59,054 nucleotides of DNA from Cyanobacteria bacterium RYN_339 (GCA_028287685.1 JAQBPE010000085.1:1-59054), one strand, 5' to 3'. Shown: positions 18,610 through 28,853, numbered from the stretch's first letter. The notes: generated from the letters alone by a model not told the origin. Translations and numbers: made by a program.

Positions 18610-20157
18610 CTAGGGCTTCTGGAACGACATCGCGTCGATGCGGTTCATGAACTCCTGCTGGCCCATCGACTCCTGGTCGCCGTGGGGGTTGGAGTAGAAG
18701 ACGCGGCCGCCCTCGATCTTCGTCACCAAGATTTCGTGGCCCATCGGATCGGTGGTGCCGTCCGGCTTGAACTCGCCCCACTTCAGGCCCACCGGCACGC
18801 CGCCCGGGTTGGCCTTGAGGCCGTCCTGCATCGACTGCACCATCTTCTGGTCGTAGGTGACCATGCTCAGGGTCGGCTCGGCCTTCGGCCCGTGGCCGTA
18901 GGTGGCATGCAGGCGATCGCGGAACTTGTCCGCCGCCATGGTGGCCTCCTTGCCGTCGGCCCCCTTGTACGTCACGGTGCCGTCCGCCGCCACGCCCGTC
19001 ACGGTGACGCGCTGGGTGCTCTCCGAGCCCTGCTTGTTGAACTTGCCGGTGCCCAGATCCACGTCGATGGCCACCTTGCGGGCCGCGACCGCCTTGACCT
19101 GATCGATCATGTCTTCCTGGATGCCGCCGCGGTTGGCCATGGCGTACTTCTTGCCGGTGGCGGCTTCCTCCGCGGTGGTAAGCTCCGCGTCGGAGATGGT
19201 GGTCAGGTCGCTGCCATCGGCCTCTTTGAGCGTGTTCTCGCCGTCGTTGAAGGTGCCGGTCCGCACGTTGTAGATCTTGGTCGCGTTCGGATCGGTCTGG
19301 CTCGCCGCGAAGGCCATCATGTTGTTCTGCCACAAGCGCGCCGACACGGAGCGGCCGGTGCCGTCCTCGGCGCCGGAGCCGAACTGGCGGACCATGTGCG
19401 TGCCGTTGGCCAGCTCCACCTCCGGCGCGGTGCCCGTGGCGCCGGGCTTGCCGTCCTTGCCAATGGCCGGCGCCGCCATCCCGGCCACGATGCGCACGTA
19501 CTCGGCGGGGTTGGAGCGCGCCGTCATGATTTGCAGCGAGGTGACGGTACAGGTGTTGCGGCTGCCCTGCTTGATCGTGGTCGGCTGGGCGGTCTCGCGC
19601 AGCAGGCTGCCCAGCAGCTCTTTCTTGTCGAGCGTGGGGTCCAGCGGACCATCGTGGACCTTCGCGAGGCCGTCCAGCAAGGTCTGGCCCTTGCCATCCG
19701 GCTTGAGCGTCTTGGGGTCGCCCGTGAGCTTGCCCTCCAGCAGCAAGACTTGCAACGCCATGTGGGCCTGCGGGTTGTCTTCCACGTCTTTTGCCAGCTT
19801 CTTGTACTGCGCCTGCTGGGCGGGCGGCAGCTTGGCGAGCGCGTCGTGCTCCAGCTTCTCGTTGGCCTGGACCTGCTTGAGCGCGTTGAGGTCGGCCGCG
19901 CCGTCGTGGTTGTCGACGGCGCGCTGGCTAACGTCGCCTTGCTCCTTGTAGTTGGCCAGGTCGCCTTGCAGGAAGATCTGGTCGGCGAGCTTGCGTGCGC
20001 CTTCCGGGGAGGCGTTGGGCTCCGCCGTGACGGGGACCGGGGCGGGAGCTGCCGGGGCCGCCGCAACCGGGGCTTCCGGCGGCGGAGCGGGCGGCGGCGG
20101 CGGCGGGACGGGCGGCGGGCTGAACAGGCTCTTGATGCCGCTGACGCTGAAGTCCAT
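18610..20157 (-). CDS. Putative cysteine-peptidase-like protein with Pro-rich N-terminus
   Basis: 515 aa; SPPPVPPPPPPAPPPEAP N-term; QGSRNTCTVTSLQIM (candidate catalytic Cys) and PMGHEILVTKIEGGRVFYSNPHGD (candidate His/Asn/Asp). Confidence 0.55.
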   Translation of the reverse strand: MDFSVSGIKSLFSPPPVPPPPPPAPPPEAPVAAAPAAPAPVPVTAEPNASPEGARKLADQIFLQGDLANYKEQGDVSQRAVDNHDGAADLNALKQVQANEKLEHDALAKLPPAQQAQYKKLAKDVEDNPQAHMALQVLLLEGKLTGDPKTLKPDGKGQTLLDGLAKVHDGPLDPTLDKKELLGSLLRETAQPTTIKQGSRNTCTVTSLQIMTARSNPAEYVRIVAGMAAPAIGKDGKPGATGTAPEVELANGTHMVRQFGSGAEDGTGRSVSARLWQNNMMAFAASQTDPNATKIYNVRTGTFNDGENTLKEADGSDLTTISDAELTTAEEAATGKKYAMANRGGIQEDMIDQVKAVAARKVAIDVDLGTGKFNKQGSESTQRVTVTGVAADGTVTYKGADGKEATMAADKFRDRLHATYGHGPKAEPTLSMVTYDQKMVQSMQDGLKANPGGVPVGLKWGEFKPDGTTDPMGHEILVTKIEGGRVFYSNPHGDQESMGQQEFMNRIDAMSFQKP

Positions 20158-20166
20158 CGTGCGCTC

Positions 20167-21516
20167 CTATGGGGTGACGGGTCCTCCTTTTATACCGTCG
20201 CCGGCGCGGTTTGACACCGCCAGCCAGCCCGCCGACAGCACCGCCGCGACGCTCAGCGTAAGTCCCGTGTGATCCAACAGCAGCGCCAGCAGTGGCAGGG
20301 CCGCCGCCACGAAGGTGGCCACCACCGCGCGCGTCCGTCCTTCGAGCGCGTAGGCTAGCGCCAACAGCCCGGCCGCCACCAACACCCAGGCCACCAGCGC
20401 GGGCATGGCACGCGAGAGGTAGCCCAGCGTCAGGATCATGGAGAAAAAGCCGATCACGGCCACCGGCAGCTGGCGGAGCGACGGCGGAGCGCTCAGGTAA
20501 AGCACCAGCAGCCACCAGGCGCAGATGCCGGGGGCCAGGAAGAGCAAGCGCGGCACCACGCCGGCGTGGTCGACCGGCGCGATCGCGGTGAAGACGCCGA
20601 AGGGGTTGGCGACGGCGACGTTCTCCTTGAAGTCCCAGGTGAAGACGGTCCCACCGAGCTCGTTGCTCGTGGTTGAAGGCGCCACGCCGCTGGCGAAGCG
20701 CGCACCGCCGAACTTGGCGTGGGTCGTCAGCTTGAAGTTGCTGAGCGCCTGGCCCTGGGCGTCGAAGATCCAGCGCGGGCCGCCCTGCGCCTCGTAGGTG
20801 ATGGTGTAGCGCTTGCGCTCGTTGGGCGCCAGGTCCACGGCGTAGGCGTTGGCGTCGTCCGCGACCGGCGTCAGGCGCTGGCCGTTGGCCTCGACCTTGA
20901 AGCCGGACAGCACCGTGGTGCCGCTGGGCCGTGGCAGGACGACCTCGAAGTGGTGGGGCTCGATAAGAGGGTTGGTGACCTCGAAGTCGCCCTTGAACGC
21001 CATCTTGTAGGTGACTTTGCCCGGCGTGACCGGGTCGGGCAGCTGCTCCAGCACCACGTCGACGGCCGAGCCGGCCAGCGGGACGGTGCGGCGCAGCGTG
21101 CGCGTGCGCTTCAGCTCGACCGGCTTGCCGGCTTGGACCACCTGCACGGTGTACGGCTCCTCGATCGCGTAGCGCACCGTGGGCACGGGCTGCTCCATCC
21201 GGCCGCCGTCCACCTGGCGTGCGTGCGCCGCGATGTGGTCCTGCTCCCAGTGGTGGGCCCGGTTGGCCAGGGTGGAACAGACGGCACCCAGGCCGCCCAG
21301 CAGCACCAGCGCCAGGGCGGCATGGGGCAGGGCGCGCAGCAGCTGGTCATAGCCGCGGGCCCAGGCCGGTGCGGGGTCGGCCCCGCCGAGGGCGCGCGCG
21401 AACAGCGCCAGCACCAGGCCGAGGGCGAGCAGGGCGATCGCCACGCCCACCGCGCCCTTCCCGACCAATTCGGCGAACGCGACGAGCTCCAGGGGGTGAG
21501 TCAAATCGGGCAACAT
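20167..21516 (-). CDS. Polytopic membrane protein, unknown function
   Basis: ATG 21516 MLPDLTHPLELV; N-terminal TM helices, soluble domain, C-terminal TM cluster. Confidence 0.7.
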   Translation of the reverse strand: MLPDLTHPLELVAFAELVGKGAVGVAIALLALGLVLALFARALGGADPAPAWARGYDQLLRALPHAALALVLLGGLGAVCSTLANRAHHWEQDHIAAHARQVDGGRMEQPVPTVRYAIEEPYTVQVVQAGKPVELKRTRTLRRTVPLAGSAVDVVLEQLPDPVTPGKVTYKMAFKGDFEVTNPLIEPHHFEVVLPRPSGTTVLSGFKVEANGQRLTPVADDANAYAVDLAPNERKRYTITYEAQGGPRWIFDAQGQALSNFKLTTHAKFGGARFASGVAPSTTSNELGGTVFTWDFKENVAVANPFGVFTAIAPVDHAGVVPRLLFLAPGICAWWLLVLYLSAPPSLRQLPVAVIGFFSMILTLGYLSRAMPALVAWVLVAAGLLALAYALEGRTRAVVATFVAAALPLLALLLDHTGLTLSVAAVLSAGWLAVSNRAGDGIKGGPVTP

Positions 21517-21570
21517 GGCAATCCCTCCGCCGCCTGGACGACAACCAAGCAAGGGATGTTCCCATGGGGC

Positions 21571-22656
21571 TCAATATTTGCCCAGCCGGCCCCCCGCCGC
21601 ATCCGGCGCCACGCCGCCTTCATCATGAATCGTGTGGAGCACCTTGGCCTCCATGCAGGTCCACGCATCGAGCCCGGTATACTCGCCGGTGTTCACGAAG
21701 ACCACCCCGTTGCTGCGTCGGCAGAACGGCCGATCCGCGCAGGTCCCACAGGTCGGGTAATCCTCCATGGTGAGCCCCCGGATCTTGTTCAACACGGGCG
21801 ATCCGCGCCAGATCTCGCGGAATGACGCGTCTCGCAGGTTGCCGGACGGCAAGGGCGCGCCGATGCAGGGATAGACCTCGCCCGTGGCGGAGACGCCGAC
21901 CACGGCCTGCGCGCAAGAGCAGGCCATGTCGCGGTCCGGCTTGCAGGCCGGGCCGCCCAGGTGCTGGCGCAGGGGACCGCGGTAGAGCGCCTCCAGGGTG
22001 GCTTCGTCCACGCGGTGGTCCAACGAGCTGGTCGTGCCGTCGTAGCGCGCCGTCAGCTGGGGGTCGAGCGTGTATTGCACGCCCAGCTCCTGGGCCAGCT
22101 CGACCATGCGCGCGATCTCGTGGGTGTTGCCGCGCGTGATGCAGAAGCTCAGCGACACGCGCAGCTTGGCCGCGACGGCGGCGCGCACGCCCGCGAGCGT
22201 CAGTTCGAACGAGCCCGGACGGCCGGTCAGGGCCTCATGCGTGGCGGCAGAGGCCCCGTAGACGCTGACGTCGACCGCATAGACGCCGGCGTCCGACAGG
22301 CGCTGGGCGCGATCGCCGAGCAGCATGCCGTTGCTCTTCACGCGCACGGCGAAGTCCTTGGCGCGGGCGTGGCGCACGAAGTCCTCCAGGTGCGGGTGCA
22401 CCAGGGCTTCGCCGCCGGAGAAGGAGATCTCCAGCCCGCCCTCCGCGGCCAGATCGTCGATCAAGGCCAAGATCTGGGGCGGAGATAATTCTTTGGCCAC
22501 CTGATCGGGCGTGAGCGGCACGTCGCGATCGAAGTTGTAGCAATGCTTGCAGCGGAGGTTGCAGCGCAAGGTCAGCTCTACCGTTGCGAACAACGGTACG
22601 AACTGTTGGTAAGCCAGGTCCACCAGCGGGATGTCTCCCAACGTGCTTGCCTCCAA
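21571..22656 (-). CDS. Radical SAM/SPASM domain protein
   Basis: LRCNLRCKHCYNF (CX3CX2C); C-terminal SPASM-like cysteines ACSC, YPCIG, CGTCADRPFC. Confidence 0.9.
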   Translation of the reverse strand: MEASTLGDIPLVDLAYQQFVPLFATVELTLRCNLRCKHCYNFDRDVPLTPDQVAKELSPPQILALIDDLAAEGGLEISFSGGEALVHPHLEDFVRHARAKDFAVRVKSNGMLLGDRAQRLSDAGVYAVDVSVYGASAATHEALTGRPGSFELTLAGVRAAVAAKLRVSLSFCITRGNTHEIARMVELAQELGVQYTLDPQLTARYDGTTSSLDHRVDEATLEALYRGPLRQHLGGPACKPDRDMACSCAQAVVGVSATGEVYPCIGAPLPSGNLRDASFREIWRGSPVLNKIRGLTMEDYPTCGTCADRPFCRRSNGVVFVNTGEYTGLDAWTCMEAKVLHTIHDEGGVAPDAAGGRLGKY

Positions 22657-22781
22657 ATCCAGTATACCCGCACCACATAACCATCCACATTACGTAAGGC
22701 TCGCTTGTTACCTTGGTTTAAAGGGATCGGGCAGGCGTTTTTCCGGGTAAAAGGGAATAGCATCCCTTAGTCCAATGGAGT

Positions 22782-24119
22782 GTGACTACGGTGAAACCTT
22801 TCGCCTACCTGCTTGCCGCCGCGTTGTTGATGAGTGCTGCCCCCGCCTGGGCCTGCACCTCCGACGATCTGACCACCGCCGATATCGAGGAACAAATCCA
22901 GGCCGGCTACTTCCTCGATCGCCAGGGCGAGTACCAGTTGGCTATCGACAAGTTCCAGGGGATCATCAAGGCCCACCCGGACAACCGCAAGGCCCATTAC
23001 TTCCTGGCCAATACCTATTGGCGCGACAACAACTTCATCGAGTCGTCCAAGCAGTGGGCCACCGTGCTGCGCATGGAGCCCACCGACCGCATCGGTCGCG
23101 AGGCCCGCGAGTGGCTGGACGCCAACGGCAAGTACATCAAGACGGGCGCCGTGGTCCAGACCGTGACCGGCGGCCAGCCCGGCTTCGCCGATGGCACGAT
23201 GTCCACCGCGCGCTTCCGTAGCCCCTCCGGCATGGTGCTCTCGCCCACCGGCAACCTTTACATCGCGGACACCGGCAACCACCGCATCCGCCGCATCACG
23301 CCGGACGGCCGGGTCTTGACCGTGGCCGGCAACGGCACCGCTGGGTATGCCGATGGCCAGGCCCGCACCGCCCTGCTGGACGCCCCGCACGGCCTGGCCT
23401 TGGACCCCGTCGGCAACCTGTACTTCTGCGACGGCCCGCGCGTCCGCTTCGTCACCCCGGACGGCAAGGTGGGCACGGCGGCCGGCGGCGCCGATCGCGC
23501 CTTCATCGACGGCACCTATGACCGCGCCCGCTTCCGGAACCCGCGCGCGATCTCGTGCGACGACAAGGGCAACGTCTTCGTGGCCGACGACGGCACCGCC
23601 CTGCGCGTGATCCAGCCGAACGGCGAGGTGCACCTGCTGGCCGGCAGCGCCCGCGCGGACTTCACCGACGGCCAGGGCGAGGGCGCCCGCTTCAAGAACA
23701 TCACCGCGCTCAAGTGGACCAAGGACCGCGTGTTGGTCGTGGTCGACGCCGGCGCCAACCGCCTGCGCGCCGTCGACATGCTCGGCCGCGTGAAGAGCCT
23801 GCCGGGCTGCATGCAGGTCGGCTACGTCGACGGCCCGATCGGCAGCGCCCACTTCAGCAAGGTCGGCGGCCTGGCCGTGGACCAGCGCGGCAACGTGCTG
23901 TTGGCCGACACGGGGAACTTCGCGATCCGGCGCGTCAACGACAAGCTCGAGGTCGAGACCCTGGCGGGCGGCGCCGGCGCCGGGGCCCAGGACGGCCTGG
24001 GCGTCAACGCCCACTTCCGCGAGCCGTCCGACATCGCCGTCTGGAACAACACGGTCTTCGTGTTGGACCGCCAGCTGCACGGCGTCCGCCGCATCACCCT
24101 GAGCGCCAAGGAGCTCTAG
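22782..24119 (+). CDS. TPR + NHL-repeat secreted protein
   Basis: Signal peptide; TPR GEYQLAIDKFQGIIKAHPDNRKAHYFLANTYW; NHL SPSGMVLSPTGNLYIADTGNHRIRRITPDGRVLTVAGNGTAGYADG repeats. Confidence 0.9.
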   Translation: MTTVKPFAYLLAAALLMSAAPAWACTSDDLTTADIEEQIQAGYFLDRQGEYQLAIDKFQGIIKAHPDNRKAHYFLANTYWRDNNFIESSKQWATVLRMEPTDRIGREAREWLDANGKYIKTGAVVQTVTGGQPGFADGTMSTARFRSPSGMVLSPTGNLYIADTGNHRIRRITPDGRVLTVAGNGTAGYADGQARTALLDAPHGLALDPVGNLYFCDGPRVRFVTPDGKVGTAAGGADRAFIDGTYDRARFRNPRAISCDDKGNVFVADDGTALRVIQPNGEVHLLAGSARADFTDGQGEGARFKNITALKWTKDRVLVVVDAGANRLRAVDMLGRVKSLPGCMQVGYVDGPIGSAHFSKVGGLAVDQRGNVLLADTGNFAIRRVNDKLEVETLAGGAGAGAQDGLGVNAHFREPSDIAVWNNTVFVLDRQLHGVRRITLSAKEL

Positions 24120-25304
24120 TTGGACCTCCCGGAGGAGCCTGGCCTCGCGCCAACGGTCCCGCCGGATCCGCGTCCACTCGAGGCTAACCCCAACGACCCC
24201 GACCTGGGCGGCATCCACGCCACCCTGGCCGCGGCGCGCCGGGCGCCGGCCCGCACGGCCCGCCTGGAGGCCCTGATCCGCCTGGGGCGCCAGAAGGACG
24301 ACCGGGCCTTCGACACGCTGGTGCGCGCGGCGGAAGACCCCGACTGGATCGCGCGCAAGTACGCCCTGAGCGGCTTGGGCGCCCTGGGGCTGCCCGATGC
24401 CTTGCCGCTGGTGCTGGGGGGCCTGCGCGACCCCCACCTGGAGGTGCGGCGCACGGCCACGCGGGCGCTGGCCGCCCTCGACAATGGGTTGCACGCCGCG
24501 GAATGGCTGGCCGCCGCCCAGGACGCGGACTACCTCATCCGCGCCAGCGCCATCGCCGCCTTGGCGCGCTACCCGGACGAGGTCGCGGTCGATGCCGCGC
24601 TGGGGCTCCTGACGGACGCGGCCTGGCTGGTGCGCTACCGCGCCGTGCAAGCGCTGGAAGCGCGCCCGGACCCCCGCATCACGCCGGCCCTGTTGCAATG
24701 CCTGGCGACGGACGCCACGCTGGCGTCGGCTTGTGGCTACGCCCTGGCCGCGCGCGGCGTGCTTGCGCCGCTGCTTGCGTTGCTGCCGCTGAGCCCGCCC
24801 TGGCGGCACCTGGCCATCGCCGCGGCCTTTGGCCGCATCGATCACCCGGACGCCCGGACGGCGCTGCTCGCCATGGTCGGGCACCCGGACGACGAGGTGG
24901 ACCAGGCGATCTTGGCGCAGGGCACCGCGATGGTGGCCCCCCTCTGCCTGGTGCTGGCCGACGAGGCCTGGGGCCGCCGGTGGCATGCGGCGCAGCTGTT
25001 GGGCCGGCTGGGCGACCGGGCCGCGGCCGTGCCGCTGCTGCCGCTGGTGGACGACCCCCACCCGGAGGTGAAGCTCGCCGCGATCGAGGCGTTGGCCTTG
25101 CTGGGCGACGCCGTGGCGTTGTCCGATCTGGTGGCCTGCACCCAGGACCCATCCTGGCGCGTGCGCGAGTCGGCCTTGCTGGCCTTGGGGCGGCTGGGCG
25201 TGGCGGAGGCGCGGCCCGTGCTCGAAGCGGCCCTGCAAGACCCGCGCCTGGAGGTGCGGGACGCGGCGCTGGCGGCGTTGGCCGGTGGACAAGCGCCGGC
25301 CTAG
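24120..25304 (+). CDS. HEAT-repeat domain protein
   Basis: Repeated DPDWIARKYALSGLGALGLPDALPLVL / DPHLEVRRTATRALAAL / DPSWRVRESALLALGRLG units; TTG start adjacent to upstream stop. Confidence 0.82.
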   Translation: MDLPEEPGLAPTVPPDPRPLEANPNDPDLGGIHATLAAARRAPARTARLEALIRLGRQKDDRAFDTLVRAAEDPDWIARKYALSGLGALGLPDALPLVLGGLRDPHLEVRRTATRALAALDNGLHAAEWLAAAQDADYLIRASAIAALARYPDEVAVDAALGLLTDAAWLVRYRAVQALEARPDPRITPALLQCLATDATLASACGYALAARGVLAPLLALLPLSPPWRHLAIAAAFGRIDHPDARTALLAMVGHPDDEVDQAILAQGTAMVAPLCLVLADEAWGRRWHAAQLLGRLGDRAAAVPLLPLVDDPHPEVKLAAIEALALLGDAVALSDLVACTQDPSWRVRESALLALGRLGVAEARPVLEAALQDPRLEVRDAALAALAGGQAPA

Positions 25305-25995
25305 GCCGCATCATGGTCCCGTCCCCATCCACGAGGTGCCCGTGCCCGACCCGCAGACCAAACGCGGCTTCTTCCAGCGCTTCCGCGGCTCGTCCGACGA
25401 GCTGTACGGCCACCTGACGCAGCTGGGCCGCAACCTCGAAGAGGCGGTCTTCCGCTTCGACGCCATGGTCACCCACTGGGACGAGCGCGAGGGCCGGTTG
25501 CAGAGCATCCGCGAGACGGAGCACAACGGCGATCGCCTCCTGCGGGAGCTGCACGACTACCTGCGCGACACCTTCTTCGTGCCGGGCGACCGCGAGTCGA
25601 TCCTGGCGCTCACGAACGAGCTGGACGACGTGGTCGACAAGACCCTGAAGATCGGCATGACGCTGATGCTGTACCGCGTGGAGGAGCCGCCGTCGGCGTT
25701 CCTGGAAATGGTGCGGCTGTTGCGGGAGTGCGCCTCCAACTTGCGGCAGGCCTTCGACCTGATGCCCCAGCGGGGGCGCCGCAAGGCGATCGACGAGCAC
25801 TGCTTGCGCGTGATCGCGCTGGAAGACGAGGCGGACGCGGTGTACCGCTCCGGCCTCGAGGCGCTGTTCGACCACCCGACCGACATGCTCCACTTGTTGA
25901 AGTGGAAGGACCTGCTGGACTGGACGGACGACGCGGTTGACCACGCCAACCACGTGGCCTACCGGCTGATGAGCTTGAACCAGGACCTACACTAG
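25285..25995 (+). CDS. DUF47/PhoU-like family protein
   Basis: FFQRFRGSSDELYGHLTQLGRNLEEAVFRFDAMV...LRDTFFVPGDRESILALTNELDDVVDKTLKIGMTLMLYRVEEPP is typical of the TIGR00153/DUF47 Pit-accessory family. Start may be a later GTG. Confidence 0.85.
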   Translation: MDKRRPRPHHGPVPIHEVPVPDPQTKRGFFQRFRGSSDELYGHLTQLGRNLEEAVFRFDAMVTHWDEREGRLQSIRETEHNGDRLLRELHDYLRDTFFVPGDRESILALTNELDDVVDKTLKIGMTLMLYRVEEPPSAFLEMVRLLRECASNLRQAFDLMPQRGRRKAIDEHCLRVIALEDEADAVYRSGLEALFDHPTDMLHLLKWKDLLDWTDDAVDHANHVAYRLMSLNQDLH

Positions 25996-27647
25996 AAGAG
26001 GTTCTCTTCGCCGATAGGCACCGCCGCCGGCAACGGCCCCTGCGACTTGCGCTGCGTATAGATCTCGCCATCCAACGGCACGGTGTCGATGCGGTGGATG
26101 CCGTTCTTGTCCAGGATCACGCGGATGCGGTGGTAGAAGGGCGCCTCCTTGCGGTTGCGCTCGTCCCAATGCGTGAGCCGGAAGACCACGTTCAGGTGGT
26201 AGACCTTGGGCGCGCGCACGCGGCAGAAGATCCGGCTGGACGGGTCGTAGAACTGGACGCGGGCGGTGGGGTTGTCGAGCCTGGCCAGCAGCTCTTCCAC
26301 GCTGAAGCGCAGGATGTGCTTGATGTCCGTGCGGCGCTTGTGCTCGCTCAGGATCTCGCGGGCGTAGAGCTTGAGGTCGTTTTGGTACAGGATCACGGTC
26401 TCCTTCCGCTCCTGATCAAGATCTACGACGTGTTGGGTGTTTCGAACTTTCAGAACGTCGGCTGGAACGCTCGGCTTCGTCAGGTAAATCACGCGCTCCT
26501 TGCACTTGCCCACGTCGATGTCGGAGGTGGGGTCGTGGATCAGCAGCTTGTTGTCCGGGAAGTAGCGCGAGATCTTCGACCACAGCGACTCGCGCAAGAG
26601 CTCCTTGATGCGGTCCTTGACCACATAGGCAATCGCGAAGATCGTCATCGCCAGCAGCAAGTTGGTGGCGTATAGGCGCAAGATGAAGCCGGTGTTCGTC
26701 AGGGCCGCGAAGTAGGCCGCCACCAGCGCGCCCATCATCGCGGCGAAGTTCTTCCAGCGGTTGGTCTCTTGGATCGTCTTCACGTCCAGGTAGAGCACCT
26801 GGTCGATCAGCTTCTTCAAGGCGCCGGAGCGGTAGGTGTAGAGCGCCAGGGCGTCGTCGTCGCCGGGGGCCAGGGAGACGTAGCCTTGCCGCGCGCGGTG
26901 TTCACCCTCCCGCTCCGCGACGGCGTGCAGGCGGTCGCTGACCTTGGCGAGGCGGGTCGGGGCCTCCCAGGTGCTTTGCAGCTGGAAGTGCAGGTCCGCG
27001 AGCGTGTGGTCGAAGCGGTAGGTCAGGAACTCGTCCACCTGGCCCAGGCGGGACAGCGTGGTTGGCGCCAGGCGAGACTCCAGGGTGCGGAACTCCGCGA
27101 CCAGCCCGCGGTAACGCTCGAGCAGCTCCGGCAGATCGCTCAGGAAGTCCCCCAGGGCGCCTTCCAGCTCGCGCCAGGCGGCGTTGTCGCCAGGACGGGA
27201 CTTGGCGGCTTGCATGCGCTCGTCCAGGTCCTTGGCGCGCGCGCGCAGCAGGCTGCTCACGATGCAGCCGAACAGCCGCGCCTCGTTGACGGCCTTGTCC
27301 TCCGCCGAGGCGTCGCCCGAGTCGATCTGCTTCACGTGGAACGAGATCGCGTTCAAGGGCGATTGGCGGCTGAGCGGATCCAGCAGCGTCAGCTCCGAGA
27401 TCTCCGGCGTCTTGAAGCGGATGTAGCCGTACAGGCTGCGGTAGAAGGTCTCGCGCGGGAAGCTTAGCTGCGAGATGCCCATGTTCGACGGGAAGAAGTA
27501 GTACGCCTCGACGCGGTAGTGCTCGACGGCCTGGCCGTCCGAGAGGTTGTCGGCCGCGACGTCGTAGTTGAACTGCACCTCGAACTGCGATCGGTCGTGG
27601 ATCGTGCAGTGGGCGCTCAGGTTGTCGTTGCCGTAGTCCTGACGCAT
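25992..27647 (-). CDS. Membrane protein of unknown function
   Basis: 551 aa with two adjacent TM helices (FAAMMGALVAAYFAALTNTGFIL, LYATNLLLAMTIFAIAYVV). Confidence 0.72.
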   Translation of the reverse strand: MRQDYGNDNLSAHCTIHDRSQFEVQFNYDVAADNLSDGQAVEHYRVEAYYFFPSNMGISQLSFPRETFYRSLYGYIRFKTPEISELTLLDPLSRQSPLNAISFHVKQIDSGDASAEDKAVNEARLFGCIVSSLLRARAKDLDERMQAAKSRPGDNAAWRELEGALGDFLSDLPELLERYRGLVAEFRTLESRLAPTTLSRLGQVDEFLTYRFDHTLADLHFQLQSTWEAPTRLAKVSDRLHAVAEREGEHRARQGYVSLAPGDDDALALYTYRSGALKKLIDQVLYLDVKTIQETNRWKNFAAMMGALVAAYFAALTNTGFILRLYATNLLLAMTIFAIAYVVKDRIKELLRESLWSKISRYFPDNKLLIHDPTSDIDVGKCKERVIYLTKPSVPADVLKVRNTQHVVDLDQERKETVILYQNDLKLYAREILSEHKRRTDIKHILRFSVEELLARLDNPTARVQFYDPSSRIFCRVRAPKVYHLNVVFRLTHWDERNRKEAPFYHRIRVILDKNGIHRIDTVPLDGEIYTQRKSQGPLPAAVPIGEENLF

Positions 27648-27706
27648 GAAATCCGCTCTCCTCCCTCCTTATGCCCACTTGGACGAAACTGCTTGTGATT
27701 TTCTCC

Positions 27707-27736
27707 TTTACAATTGTTCATATACTTTCGTAATAT
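27707..27736 (+). promoter_or_regulatory. Candidate sigma70 promoter
   Basis: TTTACA - 18 bp - TAATAT in AT-rich divergent intergenic region. Confidence 0.4.
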
Positions 27737-27804
27737 CAACGTATGCCGGGCGGAAAGACCCTCGCCAGGCCGCTGATGAGGCGATCGCAGTCCAGGAGGA
27801 AGGT

Positions 27805-28332
27805 ATGCAGCAGTTTCCGTTGTTCCAAACACGGTTCACCCGGGGCCTGCTAGCGATTGCCGCTTGCGCGCTCGTCACCTTTCCTGCCTTGCCTGCCGCC
27901 GCGCAGGTGGGCATGACGCTCTCCGACTTCGAAAAGGTCAGCGGCAAGTCAATTGACAACTACAAGACGGAAGAGGGCGCCAAGGGCCTGATTTACCGGG
28001 ATACCTGGTACTCCGAGAAGTCGAAGAAGCAGTTCCTGGGCCGCACGGCCATCGAGATGGACACGGACGACAAGGTCGCGAAGGAGGTCTTCTTCTTCGA
28101 CGATCCCCTGCCCAACACGCCGGAAGGCGCCGTGGACGCGGTGGGCATCGCGTTCAACCTGATGCCCAAGGGCACGCCCACGAAGTTCGTGAACAACGGC
28201 CGCCGCCAGTACGAGCACGGCTGGGTGCTGTGGTTCGACTACGGCGAGGGCCGCTACATCAACTTCTTCCTCGACAAGGAAGAGACGAAGATCGAGGCGG
28301 TCGTCGGCGGCGTCGAGGCCACCAACATCTAG
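27805..28332 (+). CDS. Secreted hypothetical protein
   Basis: ATG 27805 preceded by GGAGGAAGGT; signal peptide MQQFPLFQTRFTRGLLAIAACALVTFPALPAAAQ. Confidence 0.7.
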   Translation: MQQFPLFQTRFTRGLLAIAACALVTFPALPAAAQVGMTLSDFEKVSGKSIDNYKTEEGAKGLIYRDTWYSEKSKKQFLGRTAIEMDTDDKVAKEVFFFDDPLPNTPEGAVDAVGIAFNLMPKGTPTKFVNNGRRQYEHGWVLWFDYGEGRYINFFLDKEETKIEAVVGGVEATNI

Positions 28333-28853
28333 GTCGTAGCGGCCACCGGCGCCGGGGGATCATTGCCCTGGCGCAGTTGCAACTCTACCAACGCGGCGAG
28401 CTTCAGGCGGTACTGGGTAATCCGGTACAGCATGTCGCTTGCCGTTGCGTCGGGGCCCAGCACCTCGCCCGCGAGCGGGTGGTGCTTGTCGAACTCCGCC
28501 AGCGCGGCCGTAGCCGCCGGGGTGTTGGCACCCGCCAAGCGGGTGGCGATCGCCGCCGTGTCGAGGTCGAGCTGTTGGAGCAACGGCACCAGGCCCGTCG
28601 TCAGGCTCTTGGCGCGCGCGGGCGTGAGCTTCCGGCCGGCGGCCGTGTCCAGGCTCAGCGTGTGGAAGGCGGCGTCGATCGCATCGAGGTCGGCGTGGGC
28701 GGCCTGCGCCGCATCCACCAGGACGTCACCGGTGTCACGGATGGCGGCGTGCTGGGCCACGCGGGCGCGGGCAGCCACGGGGGCGCTGGGGACGGCATGG
28801 CAGCCGGCCAGGGTAACCATCAGCAACAACGCCGCGAGAGCTCGCAAGGACAC
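28329..28853 (-). CDS. Putative lipoprotein
   Basis: MSLRALAALLLMVTLAGCHAVPSAP lipobox. Confidence 0.62.
   Translation of the reverse strand: MSLRALAALLLMVTLAGCHAVPSAPVAARARVAQHAAIRDTGDVLVDAAQAAHADLDAIDAAFHTLSLDTAAGRKLTPARAKSLTTGLVPLLQQLDLDTAAIATRLAGANTPAATAALAEFDKHHPLAGEVLGPDATASDMLYRITQYRLKLAALVELQLRQGNDPPAPVAATT

Noticed and set aside
22767-25292. 841-aa minus-strand ORF
   Set aside because: Antisense shadow of the NHL and HEAT-repeat genes.
25285-25995. Phosphate-transport operon (Pit plus DUF47)
   Set aside because: DUF47 gene present, but no Pit transporter gene in the neighbourhood.
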